From positions 1 through 61,263 of the forward strand of contig NZ_RAIR01000011.1 of the NCBI RefSeq assembly GCF_003625485.1: a stretch of 61,263 bases of DNA, in the 5' to 3' direction. The notes below the pieces were generated by a model. It did no database searches. It saw only the letters and a program-made list of their open reading frames with translations, and had not been told where the DNA came from. Shown one piece after another: positions 53,609-61,263 of this stretch. The position numbers and the translations under genes were made by a program. Origin of the DNA: Butyrivibrio sp. CB08 (lineage in GTDB: Bacteria; Bacillota; Clostridia; Lachnospirales; Lachnospiraceae). Position 1 is the stretch's first letter; every line of letters starts with the position of its first letter.

Positions 53609-55021
53609 ATGGCAGAATTAGAGAAAAAACCAGTTCGCATTAATGAGACCGTTCTGCGTGATGCTCATCAGTCACTTATTGCAACCAGAATGCCTACTGA
53701 GATGATGCTTCCTATCATCGAGACAATGGATAAGGTTGGCTACAATGCAGTAGAGTGCTGGGGCGGTGCTACATTTGATGCTTCAATGAGATTCTTAAAG
53801 GAGGATCCATGGGAGAGACTTCGTAAGCTTCGTGCGGGATTCAAGAACACCAAGCTTCAGATGCTTCTTCGTGGACAGAACATCCTTGGTTACAAGCACT
53901 ATCCTGATGACGTTGTAGATTACTTTGTTCAGAAGTCTATCGCAAACGGTATCGATATTATCCGTATTTTCGACTGTCTTAACGACCTTAGAAACCTTGA
54001 GGCTTCTGTTAAGGCTTGTAAGAAAGAGGGCGGACATGCTCAGATTGCTCTTGCTTACACACTTGGTGATGCATACACTCTTGATTACTGGATGAATATC
54101 GCTAAGGATATCGAGAACATGGGTGCAGATTCAATCTGTATCAAGGATATGGCAGGACTTCTTCTTCCTTACGAGGCAGAGAAGCTTGTTAAGGCACTTA
54201 AGAGTGCTACAAAACTTCCTATCGACCTTCACACACATTACACCTCAGGTGTTGCCAGCATGACATACATGAAGGCTGCTGAGGCTGGTGTTGATATTAT
54301 CGACTGTGCTATTTCTCCATTCGCTCTTGGAACATCACAGCCTGCTACAGAGGTTATGGTTGAGGCATTCAAGGGACAGCCTTTCGAGACTGGCCTTGAT
54401 CAGAAGGTTCTTGCTGAGATCGCTGACTACTTCAGACCATACAGAGAAGAGTGCCTTAAGAGTGGTCTTATGGATGCTAAGGTTCTTGGTGTTAATATCA
54501 AGACTCTTATGTATCAGGTTCCTGGCGGAATGCTTTCTAACATGGTTAGCCAGCTCAAGGAGCAGAATGCAAGCGACAAGTACAATACCGTTCTTGAGGA
54601 GATCCCTCAGGTTCGTAAGGACTTCGGTGAGCCACCTCTTGTAACACCTTCTTCACAGATCGTTGGTACACAGGCTGTTATGAACGTTCTTATGGGCGAG
54701 AGATACAAGGTTGCTACTGACCAGACCAAGGACCTCCTTGCTGGTGAGTATGGTAAGACAATCAAGCCTTTCAACCCAGATGTTCAGAAGAAGATCATTG
54801 GCGACAGAGAGGTTATCACATGCAGACCTGCTGACAAACTTGAGCCAGGACTTCCTAAGTTCGAAGAGGCTGTTAAGCAGTGGAAGCAGCAGGATGAGGA
54901 CGTGCTTTCATATGCACTGTTCCCACAGGTTGCTACAGATTTCTTCAAGTATCGTGATGCTCAGCAGAACAAGGTTGATGTTGCAGCAGCAGATACCAAG
55001 AATGGCGCATACCCAGTTTAA
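53609..55021 (+). CDS. Oxaloacetate decarboxylase alpha / 5S-type carboxyltransferase
   Basis: This protein of about 470 residues is a DRE-TIM metallolyase carboxyltransferase: RDAHQSLIATRMPTEMMLPI, the IRIFDCLNDLRN strand, the carbamylated-lysine motif CIKDMAGLL and metal ligands DLHTHYTSG. It lacks the C-terminal biotinyl domain of many OadA proteins, in line with the separate carrier gene. It should move CO2 between oxaloacetate/pyruvate and biotin. ATG at 53609 is preferred because the AAAGGA site overlaps ATG 53597. Confidence 0.88.
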   Translation: MAELEKKPVRINETVLRDAHQSLIATRMPTEMMLPIIETMDKVGYNAVECWGGATFDASMRFLKEDPWERLRKLRAGFKNTKLQMLLRGQNILGYKHYPDDVVDYFVQKSIANGIDIIRIFDCLNDLRNLEASVKACKKEGGHAQIALAYTLGDAYTLDYWMNIAKDIENMGADSICIKDMAGLLLPYEAEKLVKALKSATKLPIDLHTHYTSGVASMTYMKAAEAGVDIIDCAISPFALGTSQPATEVMVEAFKGQPFETGLDQKVLAEIADYFRPYREECLKSGLMDAKVLGVNIKTLMYQVPGGMLSNMVSQLKEQNASDKYNTVLEEIPQVRKDFGEPPLVTPSSQIVGTQAVMNVLMGERYKVATDQTKDLLAGEYGKTIKPFNPDVQKKIIGDREVITCRPADKLEPGLPKFEEAVKQWKQQDEDVLSYALFPQVATDFFKYRDAQQNKVDVAAADTKNGAYPV

Positions 55022-55059
55022 TTATTGCGAAGCGCTAAACTGAACGATTGAAATAAAAA

Positions 55060-55106
55060 GAAATGAAATTTTGCTATGATAGCATACAAAATTTCATTTC
55101 TTTTTT
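55060..55106 (+). terminator. Terminator of the decarboxylase operon
   Basis: GAAATGAAATTTTG pairs perfectly with CAAAATTTCATTTC around a 13-nt loop, then six T residues. Confidence 0.88.
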
Positions 55107-55126
55107 ATGTTTTGCAAGGCACAGTG

Positions 55127-55135
55127 TGATAAAAT
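55127..55135 (+). promoter_or_regulatory. Extended -10 promoter placing the transcript start at the ATG
   Basis: TGATAAAAT fits TGnTAnnnT. With a normal 6-7 nt distance the transcript would begin at or next to the ATG at 55142. No ribosome binding site precedes that ATG. Confidence 0.45.
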
Positions 55136-55141
55136 TAATCT

Positions 55142-57325
55142 ATGAGTATGAACGAGTACCGAAGACACAGGCAAGGAAAAAAACCTGTCGAAATTGGTGA
55201 GAGACAGGTCAGAGAGCTTAGAAAAGCCGAACTTGGTCGTCAGCTGCTTGCTCTTGACGAGATAAATGGCTTCAGGATCAGACCAGGCTTTTATAATATC
55301 AATGGCGCCACCATGCTTACAGATGGCGTTAATTTTACTGCCTATTCCAACGGTGCTACATCTATCACACTTCTTCTCTATAACAGAGGCGAGAATAAGC
55401 CTTTTGCCCAGATTCCATTCCCAGAGAGCTATCGTATAGGTAAAGTCTATTCCATGATCGTTTTTGGTCTGGATATTGAAAACCTTGAGTACAGTTACAG
55501 CGTTGATGGCCCTTGGGAGCCGGAAAAAGGTCTTTTGTTCGATAAAAATCACCTGCTCCTTGATCCATATGCAAAGGCTGTTAGCGGACAGCGTATATGG
55601 GGCCAGAACCCCAACAAGGATGGGGCTTACAGGGCCAGGGTAGTAAGAGATAACTTTGAGTGGAATGATACCAATTCCCTGAAGACTCCTATGTGCGATT
55701 CAGTTATCTATGAGATGCACGTAAGGGGATTTACCATGGATCCTTCATCTGGAGTAAGATTCAGGGGAACCTTTGATGGCATCAAGGAGAAGGTTGAGTA
55801 TCTGAGGCGCCTTGGCGTTACAGCAGTTGAGCTGATGCCTATCTTTGAATTTGATGAGACGAGAGATAAGAGAGAGGTCAATGGTAAGATCCTCTATGAC
55901 TACTGGGGATATAACACCGTTAGCTTTTTTGCCCCAAATACAAGCTATGCCTCCCAAAGTGAGTACAACAAGGAAGGCGTTGAACTTAAGCACATGATCA
56001 AGACTCTCAAGGACAATGGAATTGAGGTTATTCTTGATGTTGTATTTAACCACACTGCAGAAGGTAACGAGAATGGTCCGTTTATCTCATTTAAGGGCTT
56101 TGATAACAATATTTATTACCTTCTGACTCCACATGGCCAGTACTACAATTTCAGTGGCTGTGGCAATACCATGAACTGTAATCACCCTATGGTGCAGGAG
56201 TTTATCGTAGAGTGCCTCAGATACTGGGTAGAGGAGTACAGGGTAGATGGATTCAGATTTGACCTTGCAAGTATCCTTGGAAGAGATCAGGACGGCGCTC
56301 CCATGGAGAAGCCACCACTTATCCAGAGACTTGCTTACGACCCGATTCTTGGTAATGTAAAGCTCATTGCTGAGGCCTGGGATGCAGGCGGAGTTTATCA
56401 GGTTGGTAATTTCCCTGCCTGGAAGAGATGGGCTGAATGGAATGGTAAATACAGGGATGATATCCGCTCTTATCTCAAGGGCGATATTTGGGCTGCGCCA
56501 GAAGCGGTGAAAAGAATTACCGGCTCTATGGACCTTTATGGCGGAGCATATATGGGATATGAGTCATCGGTTAACTTTATTACATGCCACGATGGCTTTA
56601 CTCTCTATGACCTTTATGCATATAATGGTAAACACAACGAGGATAATGGCTGGAACAACACCGACGGAGCCAATGATAACAGGAGCTGGAACTGTGGAGC
56701 TGAGGGCGAAACAGAAGATCCTGCTGTTAATGAGCTGCGATTCAGGATGATGAGAAACGCCATTACCGTTCTTATGTGCAGCAGAGGAACCCCTATGGTC
56801 TATGCGGGGGACGAGTTTGGAAATACTCAGTTTGGTAACAACAATGCCTACTGTCAGGATAATGAGATCTCATGGATGAACTGGAATCTGCTTGAGAAGA
56901 ACAAGGGATTCTTTGATTTCTACAGGAATATGATCCAGTTTAGAAGAAAGCATCCATGCATCAGGAAGGATCTTAAACCTGCTCTTTGTGGTTATCCTAA
57001 TATTTCTGTTCACACAGAGAACCCAGACCATGGTAATATATCTAATGACTCCAAAGTTATCTGCGTTAGATTTGCAGGCTATATCAGAAAGAAAGATCAT
57101 GATGATATAGTTTATCTTGCTATCAACGTATTTTGGGAAGATGTTCAGATCACACTGCCCAATCCACCAGATGGCGCATACTGGTCACTTTGCGTAGACA
57201 CTGGTGATGAGAGTGGCAAATACTTTTATAACAGACCTAAGCCTTTGACATGGCGCAATAAGACCATGAAGGCTAGAAGTGTCAACGTATTCATTGCGTC
57301 GTACGGAGCAGAATATGGCAGCTGA
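55142..57325 (+). CDS. GH13 debranching enzyme, isoamylase/GlgX type
   Basis: This 727-residue protein has an N-terminal helical extension (about 1-42), a CBM48-like domain (about 45-140) and a GH13 barrel. The nucleophile is in VDGFRFDLASIL, the acid/base in LIAEAWDAGG and the third acid in FITCHDGFTLYD. The long insert after that motif (NEDNGWNNTDGANDNRSWN) and the CxDNEISWMNW segment are typical of isoamylase-type enzymes that cut alpha-1,6 branches in glycogen. No signal peptide is present, so it is cytosolic. No ribosome site is visible before the ATG. Confidence 0.9.
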   Translation: MSMNEYRRHRQGKKPVEIGERQVRELRKAELGRQLLALDEINGFRIRPGFYNINGATMLTDGVNFTAYSNGATSITLLLYNRGENKPFAQIPFPESYRIGKVYSMIVFGLDIENLEYSYSVDGPWEPEKGLLFDKNHLLLDPYAKAVSGQRIWGQNPNKDGAYRARVVRDNFEWNDTNSLKTPMCDSVIYEMHVRGFTMDPSSGVRFRGTFDGIKEKVEYLRRLGVTAVELMPIFEFDETRDKREVNGKILYDYWGYNTVSFFAPNTSYASQSEYNKEGVELKHMIKTLKDNGIEVILDVVFNHTAEGNENGPFISFKGFDNNIYYLLTPHGQYYNFSGCGNTMNCNHPMVQEFIVECLRYWVEEYRVDGFRFDLASILGRDQDGAPMEKPPLIQRLAYDPILGNVKLIAEAWDAGGVYQVGNFPAWKRWAEWNGKYRDDIRSYLKGDIWAAPEAVKRITGSMDLYGGAYMGYESSVNFITCHDGFTLYDLYAYNGKHNEDNGWNNTDGANDNRSWNCGAEGETEDPAVNELRFRMMRNAITVLMCSRGTPMVYAGDEFGNTQFGNNNAYCQDNEISWMNWNLLEKNKGFFDFYRNMIQFRRKHPCIRKDLKPALCGYPNISVHTENPDHGNISNDSKVICVRFAGYIRKKDHDDIVYLAINVFWEDVQITLPNPPDGAYWSLCVDTGDESGKYFYNRPKPLTWRNKTMKARSVNVFIASYGAEYGS

Positions 57326-57917
57326 TGGAAAAAATGGTAATGACAGCTATATAGTGTGCGGCTTTGATTTTATGTCTGAAAATGACGCCCAGAAGGCCGA
57401 AATGGACCTGTCCAAAATAAAGGTCCTTCAGACCAGGGTTAAAGCCAGTCGCCCTAATGATATTAAGGCTGTATATGAAAAATCTATAGAAAATAAGATC
57501 TTTAAGACCCCAATTGGTTGGGGATATCTATATGGGCTAAGGGATCAGCTCCTTCAGAGCGGCTTTACAGAGGATGATCTCATACCCATACCTATCAACG
57601 TATCAATGACCAGACACTCCGCCATGGAGAACCTGACAGTTAAACAGAGGATTAAACCGGAAAAGAAAAATCCTGAATTTGGCAGGATTTTTCCTATAGT
57701 CCTCAATGTGGTCCTTGCAATACTGGTCATAGTGATGTTTCTGATTGCCGCTTCTGGCGAGAATGACAACATTATTAACTACAAGCGAAATGTAACCAAC
57801 AGGTTTTCCGCCTGGGAGCAGGAACTGACCGAGAGAGAAAGAAAGGTCAGAGAAGCTGAAAAAAACCTTGGCATAGAGAGCCCTGAAGGGTATTATGAGG
57901 ATACAGAGTCAAATTGA
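57315..57917 (+). CDS. Single-span membrane protein with coiled-coil tail, unknown function
   Basis: This protein of 200 residues has an N-terminal soluble domain (about 1-115) with the distinctive TPIGWGYLYGLRDQLLQSGF and EDDLIPIPINVSM. One transmembrane helix (about 126-146) and a C-terminal charged coiled coil (WEQELTERERKVREAEKNLG) follow. The ATG at 57315 has GGAG 6 nt upstream and overlaps the end of the debranching enzyme gene by 11 bp. The response regulator gene starts 14 nt after its stop. The tail would lie outside if the N-terminus is cytoplasmic. I recognise no named family. Confidence 0.65.
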   Translation: MAADGKNGNDSYIVCGFDFMSENDAQKAEMDLSKIKVLQTRVKASRPNDIKAVYEKSIENKIFKTPIGWGYLYGLRDQLLQSGFTEDDLIPIPINVSMTRHSAMENLTVKQRIKPEKKNPEFGRIFPIVLNVVLAILVIVMFLIAASGENDNIINYKRNVTNRFSAWEQELTERERKVREAEKNLGIESPEGYYEDTESN

Positions 57918-57931
57918 CAGGAGGAATAACA

Positions 57932-58606
57932 TTGGAAGATCTTAAGATACTTGTTGTTGACGATGAGAGCAGAATGCGCAAACTCGTTAAGGATTTCCTT
58001 AACAAGGATGGTTATATAGTTGTGGAAGCTGAGGATGGTCAGCAGGCCCTTGATATCTTTTATCAGGATAAGGACATTGCTCTTATTATCCTTGATGTTA
58101 TGATGCCCAAGAGAGATGGCTGGGAAGTGTGCAGGGAGATCAGAGAGAACTCCAAGGTACCTATCATCATGCTCACAGCCAAGGCAGAGGAAAGAGATGA
58201 GCTTCTTGGCTTTGAACTTGGAGTAGATGAGTATATTTCAAAACCTTTCAGTCCCAAGATTCTTGCAGCCAGAGTATCAGCTATTTTAAGGAGAACCAAT
58301 CAGACCTCCAACAACGATGTTTTGGAGATTGATGGCATTATCATCAATAAGGTGGCTCATAGTGTATCTGTAGATGGAAAAGAGATTGACCTTAGCTATA
58401 AGGAATTCGAATTATTAACATATTTCTTTGAAAACAAGGGGGTTGCTCTTTCAAGAGAGAAGATCCTTAATAATGTATGGAATTACGACTACTTTGGTGA
58501 TGCCCGTACTATTGATACCCACGTAAAAAAACTTCGTGGCAAGCTTGGAGCAAAAGGCGACAAGATCAAGACAATATGGGGAATGGGCTACAAATTTGGG
58601 GAGTAA
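57932..58606 (+). CDS. OmpR-family response regulator
   Basis: This 224-residue protein has a receiver domain with ILVVDDESRMRKL, phosphoacceptor Asp55 in LIILDVMMPKRDGW, and the conserved KPFSP lysine. The C-terminal winged helix (about 130-224) carries the OmpR/PhoB pattern (IDLSYKEFELLTYF, DARTIDTHVKKLRGKLG). A TTG start at 57932 follows AGGAGG by 7 nt. The cognate kinase gene follows directly. Confidence 0.95.
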   Translation: MEDLKILVVDDESRMRKLVKDFLNKDGYIVVEAEDGQQALDIFYQDKDIALIILDVMMPKRDGWEVCREIRENSKVPIIMLTAKAEERDELLGFELGVDEYISKPFSPKILAARVSAILRRTNQTSNNDVLEIDGIIINKVAHSVSVDGKEIDLSYKEFELLTYFFENKGVALSREKILNNVWNYDYFGDARTIDTHVKKLRGKLGAKGDKIKTIWGMGYKFGE

Positions 58607-58612
58607 TATAAC

Positions 58613-60115
58613 TTGAAGAATAATAACAAAATCCACTCCATAAGATTTGAGATAAGTGTAGTATTCCTGGCGATAATGGTTGGAACCTTCGTTATTTGTC
58701 TGTTCGTAAATATCTTCTTTATGGAACGGTTTTACATTCAGAACAAAAGAGAGGCAATCATTGCCGCTTATAGGAGCATTTCTAATGCTATCCAAAATGG
58801 CGATATTACATCTGCGGAATTTGACGAAGAGATCACTCATATTTGCGAACGATATAACATTGAGATGATCGTTCTTGATGCTGACTCAAAAACCGTCAAG
58901 ACTTCCAGTAATAACCCTGAGCTTTTAGCTAAGATCCTTTGGGAGAACATGATCAGTCCCTCCCAGGGTATTTCAGTTATAGAAGACAGGACTATTATTG
59001 ACAGTGGAGAGGAATACACCCTGCAGATAGACGTGGACAGATCCACAGGAAGGCAGTATCTGGAAATGTGGGGTATTGTTGGAAATGGTAACCTGGTGCT
59101 TCTTCGTGCAACCATGGAGAGTATTAGGGATAACGTTACTATTTCCAATACTTTCATGAGTTATGTTGCTATCATAGCTATCGTTATTGGTTCAGTTGTT
59201 ATTGTGTACATTTCCAAAAAGGTTACAGACCCGATCAAGAGACTGTACCTTATTTCCGATGAGATGAAGAGGCTCAACTTTGAGGCCAAGTATACCTCTG
59301 AGGAGCCATACAAGAACGAAATAGATGTCCTTGGACAGAACATGAACGAGCTTTCTGAGACCCTTGAAACTACCATCAAGGAGCTCAAGAATGCCAACGT
59401 TGCCCTCAAGCAGGATATTGCCAAGAAGGAAGAGATAGATGAGATGCGAAAAGAGTTTCTCTCTAACGTATCTCACGAGCTCAAAACTCCTATTGCTCTT
59501 ATTCAGGGCTATGCAGAAGGTCTTAAAGAGGGTGTCAGCGATGACGAGGAGAGCAGGAACTTCTACTGTGAGGTTATCATGGATGAAGCATCCAAGATGA
59601 ACATCATGGTTAAAAAGCTTCTGACCCTTAATCAGCTTGAATTTGGCAACGAAAGCGCCAATATGGAGCGATTTGACATAGTTGATATGATCAAAAACTA
59701 TATCAAATCTGCGTCTATGCTTGCAAAACAAAAGGATGTAACGGTAAAGTTTGACGATTATCCGCCGATATTTGTATGGGGAGACGAATTTAAGATAGAA
59801 GAAGTTCTCCAGAATTATTACAGCAATGCCCTTAACCACATCGATGGTGAGAAGATAGTTGAGATCAAGCTTCTTCGTAAGGATAATCACGTAAGAATAT
59901 CAGTGTTTAACACTGGAACTCCTATTCCTGAGGAGAGCGTACCTCTTATCTGGGACAAGTTCTACAAGGTAGACAAGGCAAGAACCAGAGAGTATGGTGG
60001 AAGTGGCGTTGGCCTTTCTATCGTCAAGGCCATCATGGAAGGAATGGGACAGGCCTATGGCGTTAACAATTATGACAACGGCGTAGAGTTTTATTTTGAA
60101 CTTGAGACAAAATAG
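58613..60115 (+). CDS. Membrane sensor histidine kinase
   Basis: This 500-residue protein has TM1 (about 11-38), an extracytoplasmic sensor domain (about 40-180), TM2 (about 183-205), a HAMP domain and a coiled coil. A HisKA domain has the phosphorylated His in SNVSHELKTPIALIQGYAEGL. The ATPase domain has N-box LQNYYSNALNHID and G2 box YGGSGVGLSIVKAI. It should phosphorylate the regulator encoded just upstream. TTG start with GGGGAG at 9 nt. Confidence 0.94.
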   Translation: MKNNNKIHSIRFEISVVFLAIMVGTFVICLFVNIFFMERFYIQNKREAIIAAYRSISNAIQNGDITSAEFDEEITHICERYNIEMIVLDADSKTVKTSSNNPELLAKILWENMISPSQGISVIEDRTIIDSGEEYTLQIDVDRSTGRQYLEMWGIVGNGNLVLLRATMESIRDNVTISNTFMSYVAIIAIVIGSVVIVYISKKVTDPIKRLYLISDEMKRLNFEAKYTSEEPYKNEIDVLGQNMNELSETLETTIKELKNANVALKQDIAKKEEIDEMRKEFLSNVSHELKTPIALIQGYAEGLKEGVSDDEESRNFYCEVIMDEASKMNIMVKKLLTLNQLEFGNESANMERFDIVDMIKNYIKSASMLAKQKDVTVKFDDYPPIFVWGDEFKIEEVLQNYYSNALNHIDGEKIVEIKLLRKDNHVRISVFNTGTPIPEESVPLIWDKFYKVDKARTREYGGSGVGLSIVKAIMEGMGQAYGVNNYDNGVEFYFELETK

Positions 60116-60136
60116 TCTATAAGTGAGGACATAAGT

Positions 60137-61009
60137 ATGAGGGGAAAAAAGTATATCGCAACTGCTATAGTGTTTGCGCTTAGCTTATCACTTACAGGAT
60201 GCGGAGAGAAGTTTCCTGATCTAACTGAAGAACAGTATAAACAGACCGTTGAGTATGCAGCTGGTCTTTTGATGAAGTACTCCAATAACGGACAGGAGAG
60301 GCTTATCTATGTGGATGCTGCTGAGATTGAAAAGCAGCGCGCCAAGAAAGCAAAAGAAGAAGCTGAGAAGGCTGCAGCAAGTATTCCAGAACCAGAACCA
60401 GCTCCTGTGCAGCAGGTTCCGGCTCAGATCGTGGAAGAACCAGAGCCTGAAGAGCAGGTACTTACCGGAGAAGACTTAGAGGAAGGTGACGTTACTGAAG
60501 TCGCCGTAGAAGAAGGAGAGGCAACAGAGGTTCAGGAGCAGGAACCAGTGGAGGATTCTTCAGTTGCCTTTACAGACTCTGATGCGATAGTTTTATCCTC
60601 TGATCAGTCCCAGGAGATAACTCCAGACATATTCCTGTCATATCAGGGATATGCTGTAACCAATACATATCCAGAGAGCTCCAAGAGCTATGTGGTCAAT
60701 TCTGATAAAGGCAAGAAGCTACTTGTCCTCAGGTTTGACCTGTACAATGGAACAGACAGTGCCAAGTCAGTTAATATGATCCCTCAGAACCTGTTGTTCC
60801 AGATCATACTTAATGGCAAGAATATTGGATATTCCTCTGTTACATTCCTGCCAAATGACCTCTCATCCTATTCGGGAACCATTGATTCCAGAGCCCATGA
60901 GAGCGTGGTTGTTCTTACGCAGATAAGCGAGAGTGAAGCTAAGCATATCGATTCACTTGGTATGATAGCTACCATCAGAGGCAAGGATCAGAAGGTTAAC
61001 CTCAAGTAA
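60137..61009 (+). CDS. Lipoprotein downstream of the two-component system
   Basis: This 290-residue protein has a lipoprotein signal with lipobox SLTGC (Cys22). A short helical part (to about 75) leads to a long Glu/Pro/Val-rich linker (about 75-145) and a C-terminal beta-rich domain (about 155-290) with VLRFDLYNGTDSAKSVNM and GTIDSRAHESVVVL. That domain looks like the immunoglobulin-like fold of DUF4352/DUF5067-type lipoproteins, by inference. It starts 21 nt after the kinase stop, so it is probably in the same operon. Function is unknown. Confidence 0.75.
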   Translation: MRGKKYIATAIVFALSLSLTGCGEKFPDLTEEQYKQTVEYAAGLLMKYSNNGQERLIYVDAAEIEKQRAKKAKEEAEKAAASIPEPEPAPVQQVPAQIVEEPEPEEQVLTGEDLEEGDVTEVAVEEGEATEVQEQEPVEDSSVAFTDSDAIVLSSDQSQEITPDIFLSYQGYAVTNTYPESSKSYVVNSDKGKKLLVLRFDLYNGTDSAKSVNMIPQNLLFQIILNGKNIGYSSVTFLPNDLSSYSGTIDSRAHESVVVLTQISESEAKHIDSLGMIATIRGKDQKVNLK

Positions 61010-61030
61010 ACAAATGGCTTAAAATAGCGG

Positions 61031-61067
61031 TTTCTGGCGCGATGTGTTCGTGCCAGAAATTTTTTTT
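61031..61067 (+). terminator. Terminator after the lipoprotein
   Basis: TTTCTGGC pairs with GCCAGAAA around a 13-nt loop, then eight T residues. Confidence 0.88.
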
Positions 61068-61088
61068 GAAAAAATTTGAAAAAAGGTG

Positions 61089-61117
61089 TTGACATTGTTT
61101 TTGGTAAGTGATAAATT
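61089..61117 (+). promoter_or_regulatory. Strong promoter reading out of the window
   Basis: TTGACA - 17 nt - TAAATT, directly after a terminator. No protein-coding start follows in the remaining 146 nt. Confidence 0.75.
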
Positions 61118-61120
61118 ATT

Positions 61121-61263
61121 ATTCGTTGCGGCGCTGCGATAGAACAGCGACAAACGCAGCAGTGGAGCGGGTTTCAGGCTCCTTGTACCTTGACAAATAA
61201 ACAGTAATGCAACCCTGAAAAATTCCAAGAGAATTATTCAGAATTAACAAACCAAAAGTAATA
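61121..61263 (+). ncRNA. Probable leader of an rRNA operon (16S gene beyond the window)
   Basis: The segment holds no open frame. It has G/C-rich pairing (GCGGCGCTGC, CGCAGCAG) and the string GTACCTTGACAAATAAACAG. That string resembles the GTACCTTGAAAACT-like boxA region found in Clostridia rRNA leaders and spacers. The 16S gene itself is not reached, so this is an inference from similarity in wording and position. Confidence 0.45.

Noticed and set aside
55142..57325. Secreted pullulanase/amylase
   Set aside because: No signal peptide or cell-wall anchor, and the motifs are those of cytosolic isoamylase/GlgX-type enzymes.

Overview
The window reads as chromosome of a low-to-moderate GC anaerobic Firmicute, most likely a Lachnospiraceae of the Butyrivibrio/Pseudobutyrivibrio type. 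The grounds are strong AGGAGG-like ribosome binding sites, a CIRCE element before groESL, a Gram-positive LexA box, Rex, Hsp33, a single-subunit glycyl-tRNA synthetase, a biotin-dependent Na+ pump and many lipoproteins. The genus is an inference; no rRNA gene lies inside the window. No insertion sequence, prophage module, CRISPR array or tRNA gene was recognised.

Left part (1-10.7 kb): an unreadable stretch at the left edge; a tandem pair of GGDEF proteins on the minus strand, one apparently catalytic and one degenerate; an NfeD/SPFH membrane-scaffold pair; a phosphoesterase; a Ser/Thr-rich small protein; a MotA/MotB-like pair closely resembling the ZorA/ZorB stator of Zorya defence but without Zorya effector genes; and CIRCE-controlled groES-groEL.

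Middle left (10.7-20.6 kb): a hairpin-rich intergenic region, a lipoprotein, then a compact six-gene polyamine operon. It runs from a SpeA-type decarboxylase to a spermidine synthase homologue, carboxyspermidine dehydrogenase, carboxyspermidine decarboxylase, agmatine deiminase and N-carbamoylputrescine amidase. Together these can make putrescine from arginine via agmatine, and then spermidine. It faces a convergent hslO plus UPF0126 channel pair.

Middle (20.8-32.7 kb): a chemotaxis receptor; rex with a consensus promoter, followed by a coiled-coil protein, NAD(P)HX repair and alanine racemase; a PcrA/UvrD helicase with a LexA box inside its promoter; a minus-strand DUF2975 - XRE regulator - DUF4173 operon with its own promoter and a nearby palindrome; and a membrane-anchored J-domain protein with acidic repeats.

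Middle right (32.7-49.6 kb): a mostly co-directional housekeeping block: CNNM/CBS transporter, YebC, a 12-TM-like membrane protein, M16C peptidase, DUF4349 lipoprotein, era, recO, a lipoprotein, glyS, alaS, the very short rpsU, a membrane phosphoesterase, scpA and scpB.

Right part (49.7-61.3 kb): a five-gene Na+-translocating decarboxylase operon that carries both a CoA-type (12S) and an oxoacid-type (5S) carboxyltransferase, plus an OadG-like subunit that looks like a lipoprotein; a GlgX/isoamylase-type debranching enzyme with a candidate leaderless start; a small membrane coiled-coil protein; an OmpR-type two-component system; a lipoprotein; and, at the right edge, a strong outward promoter and leader resembling the start of an rRNA operon.
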